64,000 bases of DNA, taken from the NCBI RefSeq assembly GCF_004379255.2, contig NC_056047.1, forward strand, positions 21,900,293 through 21,964,292, written 5' to 3'. Shown here in pieces: positions 9,764 to 21,246 of the stretch (position 1 is its first letter; every line of letters begins with the position of its first letter). The stretch comes from Salvia splendens. Its lineage: Eukaryota; Streptophyta; Magnoliopsida; Lamiales; Lamiaceae. The position numbers and the translations under genes were made by a program. The notes below the pieces were generated by a model that saw only the letters and a list, made by a program, of their open reading frames with translations, searched no databases and was not told the DNA's origin.

Positions 9764-12700
9764 TGTAACAACCCGAACTTTCGTACCTTATTATTATTAT
9801 TAGCCTAAAGATAAATAATAAGTGATCGTTGTAGTATTCGAAATCTGTCATTTTCATGTATAATAATTGATCTTGGAATTATAAATAATCGTTGCTTCGT
9901 TCTCGAATGAATATTTCAAGTAAAGAAAAAAAAGTAATACCAAATAAAAATTTATAATATCCGGCATATCTCCGAAGTCCGCTAAATTACTATCATACAA
10001 ATTTATCGGATCCTTATCTATTTCATTTAGAGAAAAGTTCACGCAGCCCGTTCTACGGTCGTGCTCGCACTCCAAGAAAGTTCGGTACATCATCAGGGAA
10101 GACTATGGATGTTATTTGTTTTCCTACACCAAAGCCACGAACTTAAACTGAGTTTTTCCTATACCAAATTAAATAAACTAAATAAATATACAAATAATAA
10201 AATTTAATAAAATAAATAAAATATAAAAGAAAGGGATAGGCAGATCCGGGAGGATCAAATTTTTTTCAGTACGGCATTAAATGCTGCGTTTAAGTAAGAG
10301 CAGCAAATCATATTTGAGATAGGAATAATGTCATACAACTTTCATCTTATTCTTAGCAGATAAGCCACTTGCATCTTGCAAGTTACGCCACTTACCATCT
10401 TTATCTTTTATGTATATGTACTTTTATGCAAATCTCTCCCATATCTATCAACCTCCCCTCTATAATACTCTTCCACAAATTAGTTTTCTCCTATTTCATT
10501 TTTCTGCAACAAGAACATGATTTATTATTCTCAACTTCTACTCAATCAAATTCAAGAAACCAAGAATCCAAATTCGAGAGAAGGAGCTACCGGTTGTTCT
10601 TTTGAAATCTGTTCAAGGTATTTTTCCTACCCAAATTTTTAAAACGTGAATTATTGCATTCTGCTCCCAACACATCATCCTACTTCACTCCCCACATAAT
10701 TCAATCAACCAGCATCACCGATCAAATCGCACAATCAAAACAATAACCACGATCTGAAATCAATCCTCGAATCGAATAAATCGAAGCAACCAAATTAAAG
10801 ATCGAACCTGTAAAGAACTGAAATCAAGTTAAGAACTTATCTTCGGGGCTGTTCGGGTTGATTGCGGGACGTTTCGGGGTGGTTCCGGCGTGTTCGGGGC
10901 TGCGCGGTGCTTGGCCGGCGGCTGGACTCCCGGCGACGGCAGGAGGGTGGCCGCTCCAGCGGCTGGGTTGCCTCCATTCCAGGAGCGACGACCGACGGCG
11001 ACGAAGCAGCAGTGGTGGCCGACGGCGAGCTGGAGCGGGCGACGGCGGCGTTCCTCCTCCCTGCGGCAGCAGCTTCTCCCGGCGACTCTACGACGGCGGA
11101 CGGACAGAGGCGGCGAGGCAGCAGCAGCTGGCGACTTCCTGGCGACCGCCGCGGCAGCTCCGACGGCAGCGTCGAGCCGGAGAGAGAGCGACGGAAGGGG
11201 GATGGCTTCTGCGATTGAGGGAGGCGGGTAGAGAGAGAAGAAAGAAGAAAGAAGATAGGGGGAGAGATAGTGGACCGATTTGGGGAAAATGGGAGTCAAA
11301 ATTGGGCAATTGTATTGATAAAAGAATTTGGGCCTTTACTTGTTTTCTTGGGCCAATTAATTAAAATGGGATGGTTGCTAGATTGGGCTCCTTTATTTGT
11401 TTAATTGGGGCTTTTAAATTAAATGACAAGTAAGAGGTGAGGTAAATAATTAAGTATTGGGTTTTTAATTAAATCGTTGGGTCGATAATTTAATTGTGAC
11501 GAATTATTTAATTAATCCCGGAATATTTCGAGGGATGAATAATTTTATCCCAAGTCCGAAAAACATATAATTTTTCTTAAAAAAAGGGAAATAGTTGCGA
11601 TAATTCAATTATGCGCTTAAATATATTTTTTGGGATTTTTGTTCGATATTATGATGGAAAATACGATGAGCCAACGGAGGAATTATGGGCGTAAGCGGCC
11701 GACCGGCATTGCCCCGCGACGCCTCGGGCGGCCGCTAAGGAAATGGAAAGAAAGAGGGAGACGACATTCTCAAGTCACAGGAACAATTAAGTTTAATAAA
11801 GAAGTGCTATTAATTAAATTTCCCAATTTAATTAATATGCAAGTTTCTAAAATTTTCTAACGGTGAACAAATGATAAAAGAAATAAAGTAGGGGCATGCA
11901 TTCCTATAAGTGTGTGAATTTCTCGAGTCTTATTAGTACGTTGTTTGTTTTCAAAAGGCTATCTCCGTGAGTTAAGGGTGGAGTCAGGAAAATTCAAGTT
12001 AAGGAGTTTTAAGCGAACGAGGTGAGCTTTCCTATACTAAAAATACAAATCGTATTTTGTGATAACACGAACACATGTTCGTGATTTTTTTTTAAGATGT
12101 TGTCTTGCCATAAATGTTTTGTGTATGATGCCTATCTGTTTGGCTAAGGCCAAGTGACTTATGAATGATGATATATGTGAATCGATTCGATTTTGAGTCC
12201 TGGTAGGGTGGTGTCCCTACTGGGAACCTCTGACCGTGAACGGCAGAGAAGGTGACCGAGGAAGGTGGCCACCTTCCCGGCACATGGAATCCTCTGACAT
12301 GATGGGCAGAGAAGGTGACCGGGCGAGAACACCATCTCGACGGCACAATGTGAGCAGATATGGCTAACAGGAAAAAGGGCCCAATATGAATATTTTTAGT
12401 AAACTCGGGCCTTTTCAATAAACACCCCCGAGTGTTACTGTGATGATGGCTTGACAATATTTTCAAATGTATTCTTGTATTTTCGGCAATGTGTTCACTG
12501 AGTACTTTTGTACTCAGCCCTGCATATATTTCTAAATGTGCAGGTTGAGCAGCGAAGTGGTGGAGGAAGTGCTATTGAGACAAGACATTTAATTCAGTCA
12601 GATTTTGACTCTCGGAGGTTCATGTCTTCATACATAGAACCGCGTTCATTTGCTTCCGTTGTGCATCTTAAAAGACTCAAGTCTATTTTGTTCAAAACTC

Positions 12701-12841
12701 TGATTTTATTTCGAGTTTTTCCCATTTGTTTGGAGCTATGGTCGAGTTGTGTTGCTTTTCCCCTTTCTTCCCCGCTTCTTTAAATCCTCCCCTAGTCGCG
12801 ATCAACCGTGTTTTCTATCCTTAGAAAATGCGGTCGTGACA
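9764..12841 (+). repeat. 5' LTR of chromovirus derivative, 3078 bp
   Basis: It starts TGTAACAACCCGAACTTTCG and ends ATGCGGTCGTGACA. It contains a GC-rich block at about 10845-11220 inside AT-rich flanks. It also has a repeated GGCAGAGAAGGTGACCG segment near 12240 and 12305, and a perfect stem-loop at 12498-12517. Open frames in the GC-rich block occur on both strands and recur in the other LTR. I treat them as composition artefacts. Confidence 0.95.
12498..12517 (+). promoter_or_regulatory. perfect stem-loop in LTR, 8-bp stem and TTTT loop
   Basis: The sequence CTGAGTACTTTTGTACTCAG folds into an 8-bp perfect stem with a TTTT loop. It is identical in the right LTR at 18638-18657. Its position near the LTR 3' part suggests a role in RNA 3'-end formation or packaging, but that is a guess. 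Confidence 0.55.
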
Positions 12842-15397
12842 GAGTGGTATCAGAGCATTCTTTATCGCTCTGAACCCGAGAGTCTTCTTTGAAAATCTTT
12901 GGTCTAGCCTTGTTCCACTAGACTGTCTAATCGATGAAAATGCTCTTAGCACTCCCACCAATCGCGCTCAACGAGGAAAAAGGTAACTTGTTATTTTTCA
13001 AAAGAAAGTCAAGATGTTTGAAAGTTTGAAATGGAGAAATAACTCATACAGTTCATATGAGTGAACAGGTGAAAATGTTAAGTTCAAAGAAAGAGTTAGT
13101 ATGTCTTTTCTTGGCTAAAGACTGTGAATGCATGAATAAAAGAAGTAACTTTCCTAAATGGAAAAAGGTACTGAAATATGAAAGTATAAAGTATATGAGT
13201 CTGATACCAAATGTTGAAATGATGTCTCTTTTTTGAGTTTGTGAAATGATACCTCTTTTTGAGTAGTCATTGAATCATGTTGCTAGAATGGGGAATTCAA
13301 AATTTCCAAGAACTTAGAATACTTAGTTATTCGTTCCTTCTAGAACACAATATAAACTCGAACTTAGAAGTACATTATGAACATTTATCGCTTTCCCGAG
13401 CGACGAAAAGAAAATGACGCTATAAGGAAGAAACTTCGTCATGAGAAAAGCAATCCAATATAGAACAAAACGATGTTTCTAGAAAGATGGTAGGGGTGAG
13501 ATGCCATTTTCTACGTCACAATGACATGAATAATCTGGGTTAACCTTTGTCTTTCTTGACAATCCAATCACTCCAAAGGATCATTCCTTTGATCCAACTA
13601 AGCGATGTACATATACATAGCAAGAGAATATGATTACAATGTAAACAAAGCACCTAGGTCTATAATATAAGTAAACAGAAACGATGTGTTACGAGGTTGA
13701 GCGTTATGACGAACCGAGAGTTCCAAAGAGTCTTAATCCCCACATATGGTCATCTGACGTGATCGTAAAGTGAAAGTAGCTTGTGACCAAAGTTTCCCCT
13801 AACTTATTTACCATTCTCTATAAGGAGTTAAACAAGGGAGTACCACCATTGTAGTTAACCAAGAAGATTCATCAGCAACGCTTACTTGGATTCCCATGAA
13901 TTCCATTTTCTCGAATCCCCTGATCCAAATACTTTTGTTGAATTAAGATCTTAAATGACTTCCTTTGCAAGGTAATATGTCATTATCATCCCTCTTCTAT
14001 GTCAAGGTTGTGCATCACTTCTAGTTTTGAGCTTGCTCCCTCATGTTTTCTGATAACCTCCAGTGACTACGGTCCTTCTTTACTCATTCTGTATAAAAGC
14101 AATACTTTGACTCTCTGAATTCTTGCCACCAAACTCCTATACTAGGAGTTACTTTATTTATAGCTATCAGAATGAACATGTTTTCCCTAAACTATTGTCT
14201 CTTCAATGATAATATATTCTTCAAAGATCATTAGCAGACCTTTAGTGTTTTCAAATGTGCTTGCTGACACCCATTAATTTATAAAGAATAGTCACCTCTT
14301 CTTAATTCCACTATAATTATTCCATCATGCTTTGAGCTCTTTAGCAACTCCAAGTCTAAAGTAATTTGCTCTCTTCCCAAACTAGTTTGCTCTGGTTGTC
14401 TTCTCTACTAGTTAATTTCCATGATTTGGTTATAAACTTTGTGAATTCATTAACGTGATATAGTATCACGATGTTGTTGACCCAAGAGGGTAGTTCCTTG
14501 TTATTCTTCTTTCTCAAATCCACTTGGGACCAATCATTTTCAGTCTTACTATATTGGAGCAGCCATCTGGTGAGACCTTTAACCTTTTAATTTGACCCTT
14601 TGTGTTTTCAGACATATCGACAAGCTCTTTGTTTTACATGAGTAATCTCATCTTCTGAATTCAAATATGACTGTTGTCTCTTGATTGGAGCTTTTCTGCA
14701 AGCTCCATGTTAAAGCTAGCACATTGCTTCTTCTTTGGCTAGTTCCTCCTGTTGCCCTCTTATTTAATTAGTTTCCCTGAACTGCTTATAAACTCTAAAA
14801 ATTTCGTTGATATGATCTTCTACCACAGTGTTGTTGGGCAAATTGCAATTGTTTGTTTTCCTATTCTTTTCAAATTCATTGGTAACCAACCATCTCAGGT
14901 CTTCATGTTATCATCTTGGGATACTTGAAACTTTTCTACTTGATTGTTCATTTTGAATATTATTGGCAACCTATTATTGACATCTACATTCTCTTCCTCA
15001 TACCCTCACTTTCGCAATTATTCCATCTGGCAAGCTCTTCCCACAATAAAATTTCCAAGCTCTATGGGTATAGCTCAAGCCCTTTAAAGTTGTATCTTTT
15101 CTTTTCTGGGAGTGAGCATAATGAACCCAATTGAGCCTAGTCTTTGCACTTCATGAAAACCTTTGTTGCAAGCTACTGGTGAGAGTTTGTGGTGAACCAA
15201 ACACTCACGTAATTGAAATAATTATAATTGTTTTGTTTTCATGGTTACCTTGGAGCCTACACATAAAAGAACGATTCGAATATTTTTCTTGGGATCTCAA
15301 ATTCAGTTCTTATCAAAGTTAAAACGGTTAGATCAACACTATATTTCCTCCCGTGAGACCCTCATGGGAGGCAAGACGCTGACCACTGCAGAAAAAA
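12842..15397 (+). other. internal non-coding region of chromovirus derivative
   Basis: It starts with the primer binding site TGGTATCAGAGC (12845-12856, initiator-Met tRNA type). I find no gag, protease, reverse transcriptase or RNase H motif in any frame, and no long open frame until the integrase remnant. The sequence is AT-rich and shows no strong repeat. Its origin, whether leader, decayed internal sequence or acquired DNA, is unclear. Confidence 0.75.
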
Positions 15398-15859
15398 AAA
15401 TACCTACGTCGTGAACGTCGAATCGAATTGAAATTTAACATCGGAGAAAAGGTCTTTTCGAAAGTATCCCTTTCCAAAGGAATAACTAGATTTGGACTCA
15501 AGGAAAAGTTGGAACCACGGTTTATTGGACCATATGAAACTCTGGAAGATGTGGGCCCACTAGCATCTCGCTTGGCTTTACCACCCAACTTTGGGATAGT
15601 ACACAACGTATTACACGTCTCCCAACTTCGAAGGTACGTGTTCGACCCAAAACCTGTGATTCGTCACGAAGAAATCGCTCTAGAACCTGACCTGAGTTAC
15701 GAAGAAAAGCCGGTAGAAATACTAGATCGAAAGATGCAACAGCTTCGGAATAAGTCGATTACTACAGTGAAGGTTTTATGGAAAAACCACGGACAGGAAG
15801 AAGCAACATGGGAGCTAGAAGAGAAAATGAAGGAGAAATATTCCGAGCTTTTTGTCTAA
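15398..15859 (+). pseudogene. integrase C-terminus with GPY/F module and chromodomain
   Basis: The frame reads KYLRRERRIELKFNIGEKVF, then RFIGPYETLE (GPY/F module), HNVLHVSQLRRYV, and a chromodomain-like end with VKVLWKNHGQEEATWELE and a final YSELFV. This order is typical of plant chromoviruses, whose chromodomain helps steer integration toward particular chromatin. The fragment is open to its natural stop at 15857-15859. It has no obvious start codon of its own, so whether it is translated is unknown. The catalytic integrase core is absent upstream. Confidence 0.85.
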
Positions 15860-15891
15860 ATACATCCTAAATTTCGGGATGAAATTTCTTT

Positions 15892-15905
15892 TAAGAGGGG
15901 TAGAA
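15892..15905 (+). promoter_or_regulatory. polypurine tract of chromovirus derivative
   Basis: The purine-rich AAGAGGGGTAGAA lies directly before the TGTAACAACC start of the 3' LTR. This is the expected plus-strand primer position. Confidence 0.85.
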
Positions 15906-18900
15906 TGTAACAACCCGAACTTTCGTACCTTATTATTATTATTAGCCTAAAGATAAATAATAATTGATCGTTGTAGTATTCGAAATCTGTCATTTTCATG
16001 TATAATAATTGATCTTGGAATTATAAATAATCGTTGCTTCGTTCTCGAACGAATATTTCAAGTAAAGAAAATAGTAACACCAAATAAAAATTTATAATAT
16101 CCAGCATATCTCCGAAGTCCGCTAAATTATTATCATACAAATTTATCGGATCCTTATCTATTTCATTTAGAGAAAAGTTCACGCAGCCCGTTCTACGGTC
16201 GTGCTCGCACTCCAAGAAAGTTTGGTACATCATCAGGGAAGACTATGGATGTTATTTGTTTTCCTACACCAAAGCCACGAACTTAAACTGGGTTTTTCCT
16301 ATACCAAATTAAATAAACTAAATAAATATACAAATAATAAAATTTAATAAAACAAATAAAATATAAAAGAAAGGGATAGGCAGATCCGGGAGGATCAAAT
16401 TTTTCAGCACAGCATTAAATGCTGCGTTTAAGTAAGAGCAGCAAATCATATTTGAGATAGGAATAATGTCATACAACTTTCATCTTATTCTTAGCAGATA
16501 AGCCACTTGCATCTTGCAAGTTACGCCACTTACCATCTTTATCTTTTATGTATATGTACTTTTATGCAAATCTCTCCCATATCTATCAACCTCCCCTCTA
16601 TAATACTCTTTCACAAATTAGTTTTCTCCTATTTCATTCTTCTGCAACAAGAACATGATTTATTCTTCTCAACTTCTACTCAATCAAATTCAAGAAACCA
16701 AGAATCCAAATTCGAGAGAAGGAGCTACCCGTTGTTCTTTTGAAATCTGTTCAAGGTATTTTTCCTACCCAAATTTTTAAAACGTGAATTATTGCATTCT
16801 GCTCCCAACACATCATCCTACTTCACTCCCCACTTAATTCAATCAACCAGCATCACCGATCAAATCGCACAATCAAAACAATAACCACGATCTGAAATCA
16901 ATCCTCGAATCGAATAAATCGAAGCAACCAAATTAAAGATCGAACCTGTAAAGAACTGAAATCAAGTTAAGAACTTATCTTCGGGGCTGTTCGGGTTGAT
17001 TGCGGGACGTTTCGGGGTGGTTCCGGGCGTGTTCGGGGCTGCGCGGTGCTTGGCCGGCGGCTGGACTCCCGGCGACGGCAGGAGGGTGGCCGCTCCAGCG
17101 GCTGGGTTCCTCCATTCCAGGAGCGACGACCGACGGCGACGAAGCAGCAGTGGTGGCCGACGGCGAGCTGCAGCGGGCGACGGCGGCGTTCCTCCTCGCT
17201 GCGGTAGCAGCTTCTCCCGGCGACTCTACGACGGCGGACGGACAGAGGCGGCGAGGCAGCAGCAGCTGGCGACTTCCTGGCGACCGCCGCGGCAGCTCCG
17301 ACGGCGGCGTCGAGCCGGAGAGAGAGCGACAGAAGGGGGATGGCTTCTGCGATTGAGGGAGGCGGGTAGAGAGAGAAGAAAGAAGAAAGAAGATAGGGGG
17401 AGAGAGAGTTGACCGATTTGGGGAAAATGGGAGTCAAAATTGGGCAATTGTATTGATAAAAGAATTTGGGCCTTTACTTGTTTTCTTGGGCCAATTAATT
17501 AAAATGGGGATGGTTGCTAGATTGGGCTCCTTTATTTGTTTAATTGGGGCTTTTAAATTAAATGACAAGTAAGAGGTGAGGTAAATAATTAAGTATTGGG
17601 TTTTTAATTAAATCGTTGGGTCGATAATTTAATTGTGACGAATTATTTAATTAATCCCGGAATATTTCGAGGGATGAATAATTTTATCCCAAGTCCGGAA
17701 AACATATAATTTTTCTTAAAAAAAGGGAAATAGTTGCGATAATTCAATTATGCGCTTAAATAAATTTTTTGGGATTTTTGTTCGATATTATGATGGAAAA
17801 TACGATGAGCCAACGGAGGAATTATGGGCGTAAGCGGCCGACCAGCATTGCCCCGCGACGCCTCGGGCGGCCGCTAAGGAAATGGAAAGAAAGAGGGAGA
17901 CGACGTTCTCAAGTCACAGGAACAATTAAGTTTAATAAAGAAGTGCTATTAATTAAATTTCCCAATTTAATTAATATGCAAGTTTCTAAAATTTTCTAAC
18001 GGTGAACAAATGATAAAAGAAATAAAGTAGGGGCATGCATTCCTATAAGTGTGTGAATTTCTCGAGTCTTATTAGTACGTTGTTTGTTTTCAAAAGGCTA
18101 TCTCTGTGAGTTAAGGGTGGAGTCAGGAAAATTCAAGTTAAGGAGTTTTAAGCCAACGAGGTGAGCTTTCCTATACTAAAAATACAAATCGTATTTTGTG
18201 ATAACACGAACACATGTTCGTGATTTTTTTTTAAGATGTTGTCTTGCCATAAATGTTTTGTGTATGATGCCTATCTGTTTGGCTAAGGCCAAGTGACTTA
18301 TGAATGATGATATATGTGAATCGATTCGATTTTGAGTCCTGGTAGGGTGGTGTCCCTACTGGGAACCTCTGACCGTGAACGGCAGAGAAGGTGACCGAGG
18401 AAGGTGGCCACCTTCCCGGCACATGGAATCCTCTGACATGATGGGCAGAGAAGGTGACCGGGCGAGAACACCATCTCGACGGCACAATGTGAGCAGATAT
18501 GGCTAACAGGAAAAAGGGCCCAATATGAATATTTTTAGTAAACTCGGGCCTTTTCAATAAACACCCCCCGAGTGTTACTGTGATGATGGCTTGACAATAT
18601 TTTCAAATGTATTCTTGTATTTTCGGCAATGTGTTCACTGAGTACTTTTGTACTCAGCCCTGCATATATTTCTAAATGTGCAGGTTGAGCAGCGAAGTGG
18701 TGGAGGAAGTGCTATTGAGACAAGACATTTAATTCAGTCAGATTTTGACTCTCGGAGGTTCATGTCTTCATACATAGAACCGCGTTCATTTGCTTCCGTT
18801 GTGCATCTTAAAAGACTCAAGTCTATTTTGTTCAAAACTCTGATTTTATTTCGAGTTTTTCCCATTTGTTTGGAGCTATGGTCGAGTTGTGTTGCTTTTC

Positions 18901-18981
18901 CCCTTTCTTCCCCGCTTCTTTAAATCCTCCCCTAGTCGCGATCAACCGTGTTTTCTATCCTTAGAAAATGCGGTCGTGACA
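15906..18981 (+). repeat. 3' LTR of chromovirus derivative, 3076 bp
   Basis: It has the same termini and internal landmarks as the 5' LTR, including the GC-rich block at about 16985-17360 and the stem-loop at 18638-18657. Differences are mostly single substitutions, clustered in the first 300 bases, plus small indels. It is followed by the GTCGG duplication. Confidence 0.95.
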
Positions 18982-19191
18982 GTCGGTGTCTGAATGGCAG
19001 TATCATCTTGAACAACTATTTTCTTGCCCTTCTTTGAAGCTACCTTACTATTACTTGCATCATCATTCTTTCTTTTCTTATTATTTCTTATACGTTCTAT
19101 TTCATCTACTAATAGTCTATCATCAGCAGCAGCAGCAGCATCACCAATGTTCTTTCCTAAAACACAAAAGATTTCAGTGTGTTAAACGGTT

Positions 19192-19905
19192 TATGTCATT
19201 ATATAAAGTCAAAGTATCATTTTATCCCCTGAAACTATCATTTTATCAAGTGCAACTATCATTTTACCTTCTGAAACTATCATTTTATCCCCTGAAACTA
19301 TCATTTTACCCACTGAAACTATCATTTTATCCCCTCAAACTATCATTTTATCCCCTGAAACCATCATTTTATCAAGTGCAACTATCATTTTACCTTCTGA
19401 AACTATCATTTTATACCCTGAAACTATCATTTTATCCCCTGAAACTATCATTTTTTCCCCTGATACCATCATTTTATCAAGTGCAACTATCATTTTACCT
19501 TCTGAAACTATCATTTTCAATTTAAAGATTTATCATTAATACACAAAAGATTTATCATTTTACCTTCTGAAACTATCATTTTCAATTTAAAGATTTATCA
19601 TTAATACACAAAAGATTTATCATTTTACCTTCTGAAACCATCATTAACAGTCTATCATCATCATCAGCAGCAGCATCACGAATTTTCTTTCCTAATACAC
19701 AAAAGATTTCAGTGTGTTAAATGATTTATGTCATTATATAAAGTCAAAGTATCATTTTATCCCCTTAAACTATCATTTTATCCCCTGAAACCATCATTTT
19801 ATCAAGTGCAACTATCATTTTATCCCCTGAAAATATCATTTTATCCTCTGAAACCATCATTTTATCAAGTGCAACTATCATTTTACCTTCTGAAACTATC
19901 ATTTA
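19192..19905. repeat. 21-bp tandem array in first intron of Ulp1-type gene
   Basis: Units close to ACTATCATTTTATCCCCTGA repeat with period 21. Because the period is a multiple of three, one strand stays open for many codons and yields a heptapeptide repeat (PLKLSFY). I do not take it as a gene. The array is interrupted at 19630-19700 by a second copy of the following exon's start. Confidence 0.9.
19630..19700 (-). pseudogene. duplicated acceptor and exon start of the Ulp1-type gene
   Basis: On the minus strand, TGTGTATTAG|GAAAGAAAAT then codes for IRDAAADDDDRLL. This closely matches the true exon start near 19165 (TGTTTTAG|GAAAGAACAT, coding NIGDAAAAADDRLL). After about 18 codons it runs back into the array. 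It therefore looks like a copy of the splice acceptor and exon start carried along by array expansion. Confidence 0.7.
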
Positions 19906-20328
19906 CTAAATTTCAATGAGTTCAAAACAGCAGAGAGAGCATAACTTGTCACTTAGGTAGAACAAAACACTACTCACAAAATCAACACTCAAATAAACTG
20001 CTTCGAATCTGCATTACTGCTGCACACACTTTTCTAAACCAAAGCGTTTTAATAGTAGCAGATCATGGCTTCTCAAGTGTAAAAGGTCAGGAGGTTAGGA
20101 TATGGAATAAGGTATGAATTCATGATACAAAACCAAGTATGAAGTAAATTCAATGTAAATTCATCATGCTGTCATATGTAACTCTAAATCTACACTAAAA
20201 AACTATAGAATCTAAAAAAAACGAGAATCGCAGGCAAAATGATAAAATCGAGCAAAAACTAAAGTGAAATAAGTAAAAAACTTTATCCAACCTTTCTTCG
20301 ATGATGCATGAGAGTTTTCCGTCGTCAT

Positions 20329-20625
20329 ATTACAGAATTTGGATGGTTTTTCCTTCGAAACTGAAGAAACAAGGGTTTGAATGGGATTCGGAGGGTTTGA
20401 GTGTGAGAGAAATTGAATTCAGCGTCTAGTTCATGTTTTCTTTCGACGCGCCAATTTTATAACGAAATGACAATTTTGCCCTTATATAACCGAAATATGA
20501 TAGTTTTATTTGATAAAATGATAGTTTTGTTAGATTAAATCTAGACCACATATTTTAAAAATGTGTGATGGAGATTTAATTATAAGGTTATCACATAAAT
20601 TAGGGTTATCATTATTATGCACCCT
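20329..20625 (-). other. region upstream of the Ulp1-type gene start
   Basis: No gene is visible. It includes a short pair of the AT-rich repeat motif (TATGATAGTTTTATTTGATA, near 20498) in the orientation of the array at 5362-6192. It ends in a TA run (20626-20643) that marks the edge of the next element. A promoter for the Ulp1-type gene would lie here but no clear TATA element stands out. Confidence 0.4.
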
Positions 20626-20639
20626 TATATATATATATA

Positions 20640-20706
20640 TATAGGGGAGTGATCAAGATATAACTAATCTTAAGTGTATAACTAGAGAACAAATCTCAGC
20701 CACACT
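20640..20706 (+). repeat. left terminal inverted repeat
   Basis: It starts TATAGGGGAGTGATC and contains ATAACTAGAGAACAAAT near 20680. It pairs with 23366-23436 in inverted orientation with several mismatches. Confidence 0.75.
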
Positions 20707-20759
20707 TCTTAATGGAACAAATATTATTTATTTTAATAATATAAAATAGGCCAGGGGTA

Positions 20760-21210
20760 TTTTTGGAAATTACATTATCAAATTCAAATTTACGTGATTT
20801 CCTTTCTTTCTCCTTCCAAATCTGCGATCAAATCTCCTTCGATTTGGGGCGGCGCTGATGCAGGCACTGGCGACGTTGCAGAGTTGGGGCGGTTGGTTGT
20901 GACGGGCGTCGCATCGTGTTGATGTTGGTGGTGGTAGCCGTGATTTGGTGACAGCGGGAGCGGAGCTGCGTTGGTGCGCCACGGATTGTGTGCGGCGGTG
21001 ATGTTAGTTGAGAGAAACTCCGTCCAAGGACACTGTTGTTGAGAGCGATACGGCAGCGGCTGCGGTGTGTTAGTGATGGATGATTTCTTGGGCTTGTGTT
21101 TTTTGGATGGCATTGTTGGAAGTAAGGTTTGTGGTATGAGAATGTGGTGATGAAAGGGGATGTATCATGTATGTATATTGGCAGGTGGCCCTTGGTCCCA
21201 AGCTTGATCA
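20760..21210 (-). other. GC-rich block, possible second captured fragment
   Basis: This block is clearly GC-richer than its surroundings and open in more than one minus-strand frame. I recognise no protein family in any of the translations. It could be a captured untranslated or exon fragment, by analogy with the ATP synthase piece at the other end, but the sequence gives no proof. Confidence 0.3.
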
Positions 21211-21246
21211 ATTATTCATTTTATGAAATGTAAATTGTTTAGTTTG

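Larger units (their letters stand above)
9764..18981 (+). mobile_element. Ty3/gypsy chromovirus derivative, non-autonomous, nested in Ulp1-type gene
   Basis: Two LTRs of about 3.08 kb flank an internal region of only about 3.06 kb. The host gene frame continues exactly across the insertion. The target site GTCGG is duplicated at 9759-9763 and 18982-18986. A primer binding site follows the left LTR, and a purine-rich tract (TTAAGAGGGGTAGAA) precedes the right LTR. The only coding remnant is the integrase C-terminus with a chromodomain. Gag, protease, reverse transcriptase, RNase H and the integrase core are missing, so movement would need proteins from a relative. The LTRs differ at only about 1% of positions by eye, so the insertion is recent. 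Confidence 0.95.
6253..20328 (-). pseudogene. decayed multi-exon gene with C-terminal Ulp1 (C48) protease domain, split by an LTR element
   Basis: Exons can be followed on the minus strand: 20328-20293 (MTTENSHASSKK), 19165-18987 continuing at 9758-9148 across the retrotransposon, about 9075-8261 (acidic, coiled-coil-like), 7723-7455, 7379-7199, 7123-7001, 6916-6776 and 6622-6256. Several junctions have canonical GT/AG, for example ATG|GTAAGT at 7001. The last exons form a Ulp1-like domain: DAWVVYLN, EHFYIMCFNL (catalytic His), MDVIDN (Asp) and DCGVYVMRHMETY (Cys). Ulp1 enzymes cleave SUMO-like proteins, and plant Mutator-like elements often carry such genes. The N-terminal part (LNFNIRSFPRSLAYYLM, then DEDVHITLG) resembles the plant domain found with transposon-borne Ulp1 genes. 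Defects are a TAA at 9605-9607, a frameshift near 8993, a TAG near 7453, a TAA at 6568-6570 and the 9.2-kb insertion. Exon limits are approximate. Confidence 0.72.

Noticed and set aside
10829..11364. Overlapping frames in the GC-rich part of the chromovirus LTR
   Set aside because: They occur on both strands and recur in the other LTR with frame changes, so no protein is under selection.
18986..19525. Long plus-strand open frame encoding a PLKLSFY heptapeptide repeat
   Set aside because: The 21-bp period keeps any frame open. It lies in an intron array antisense to the gene, with no non-repetitive domain.
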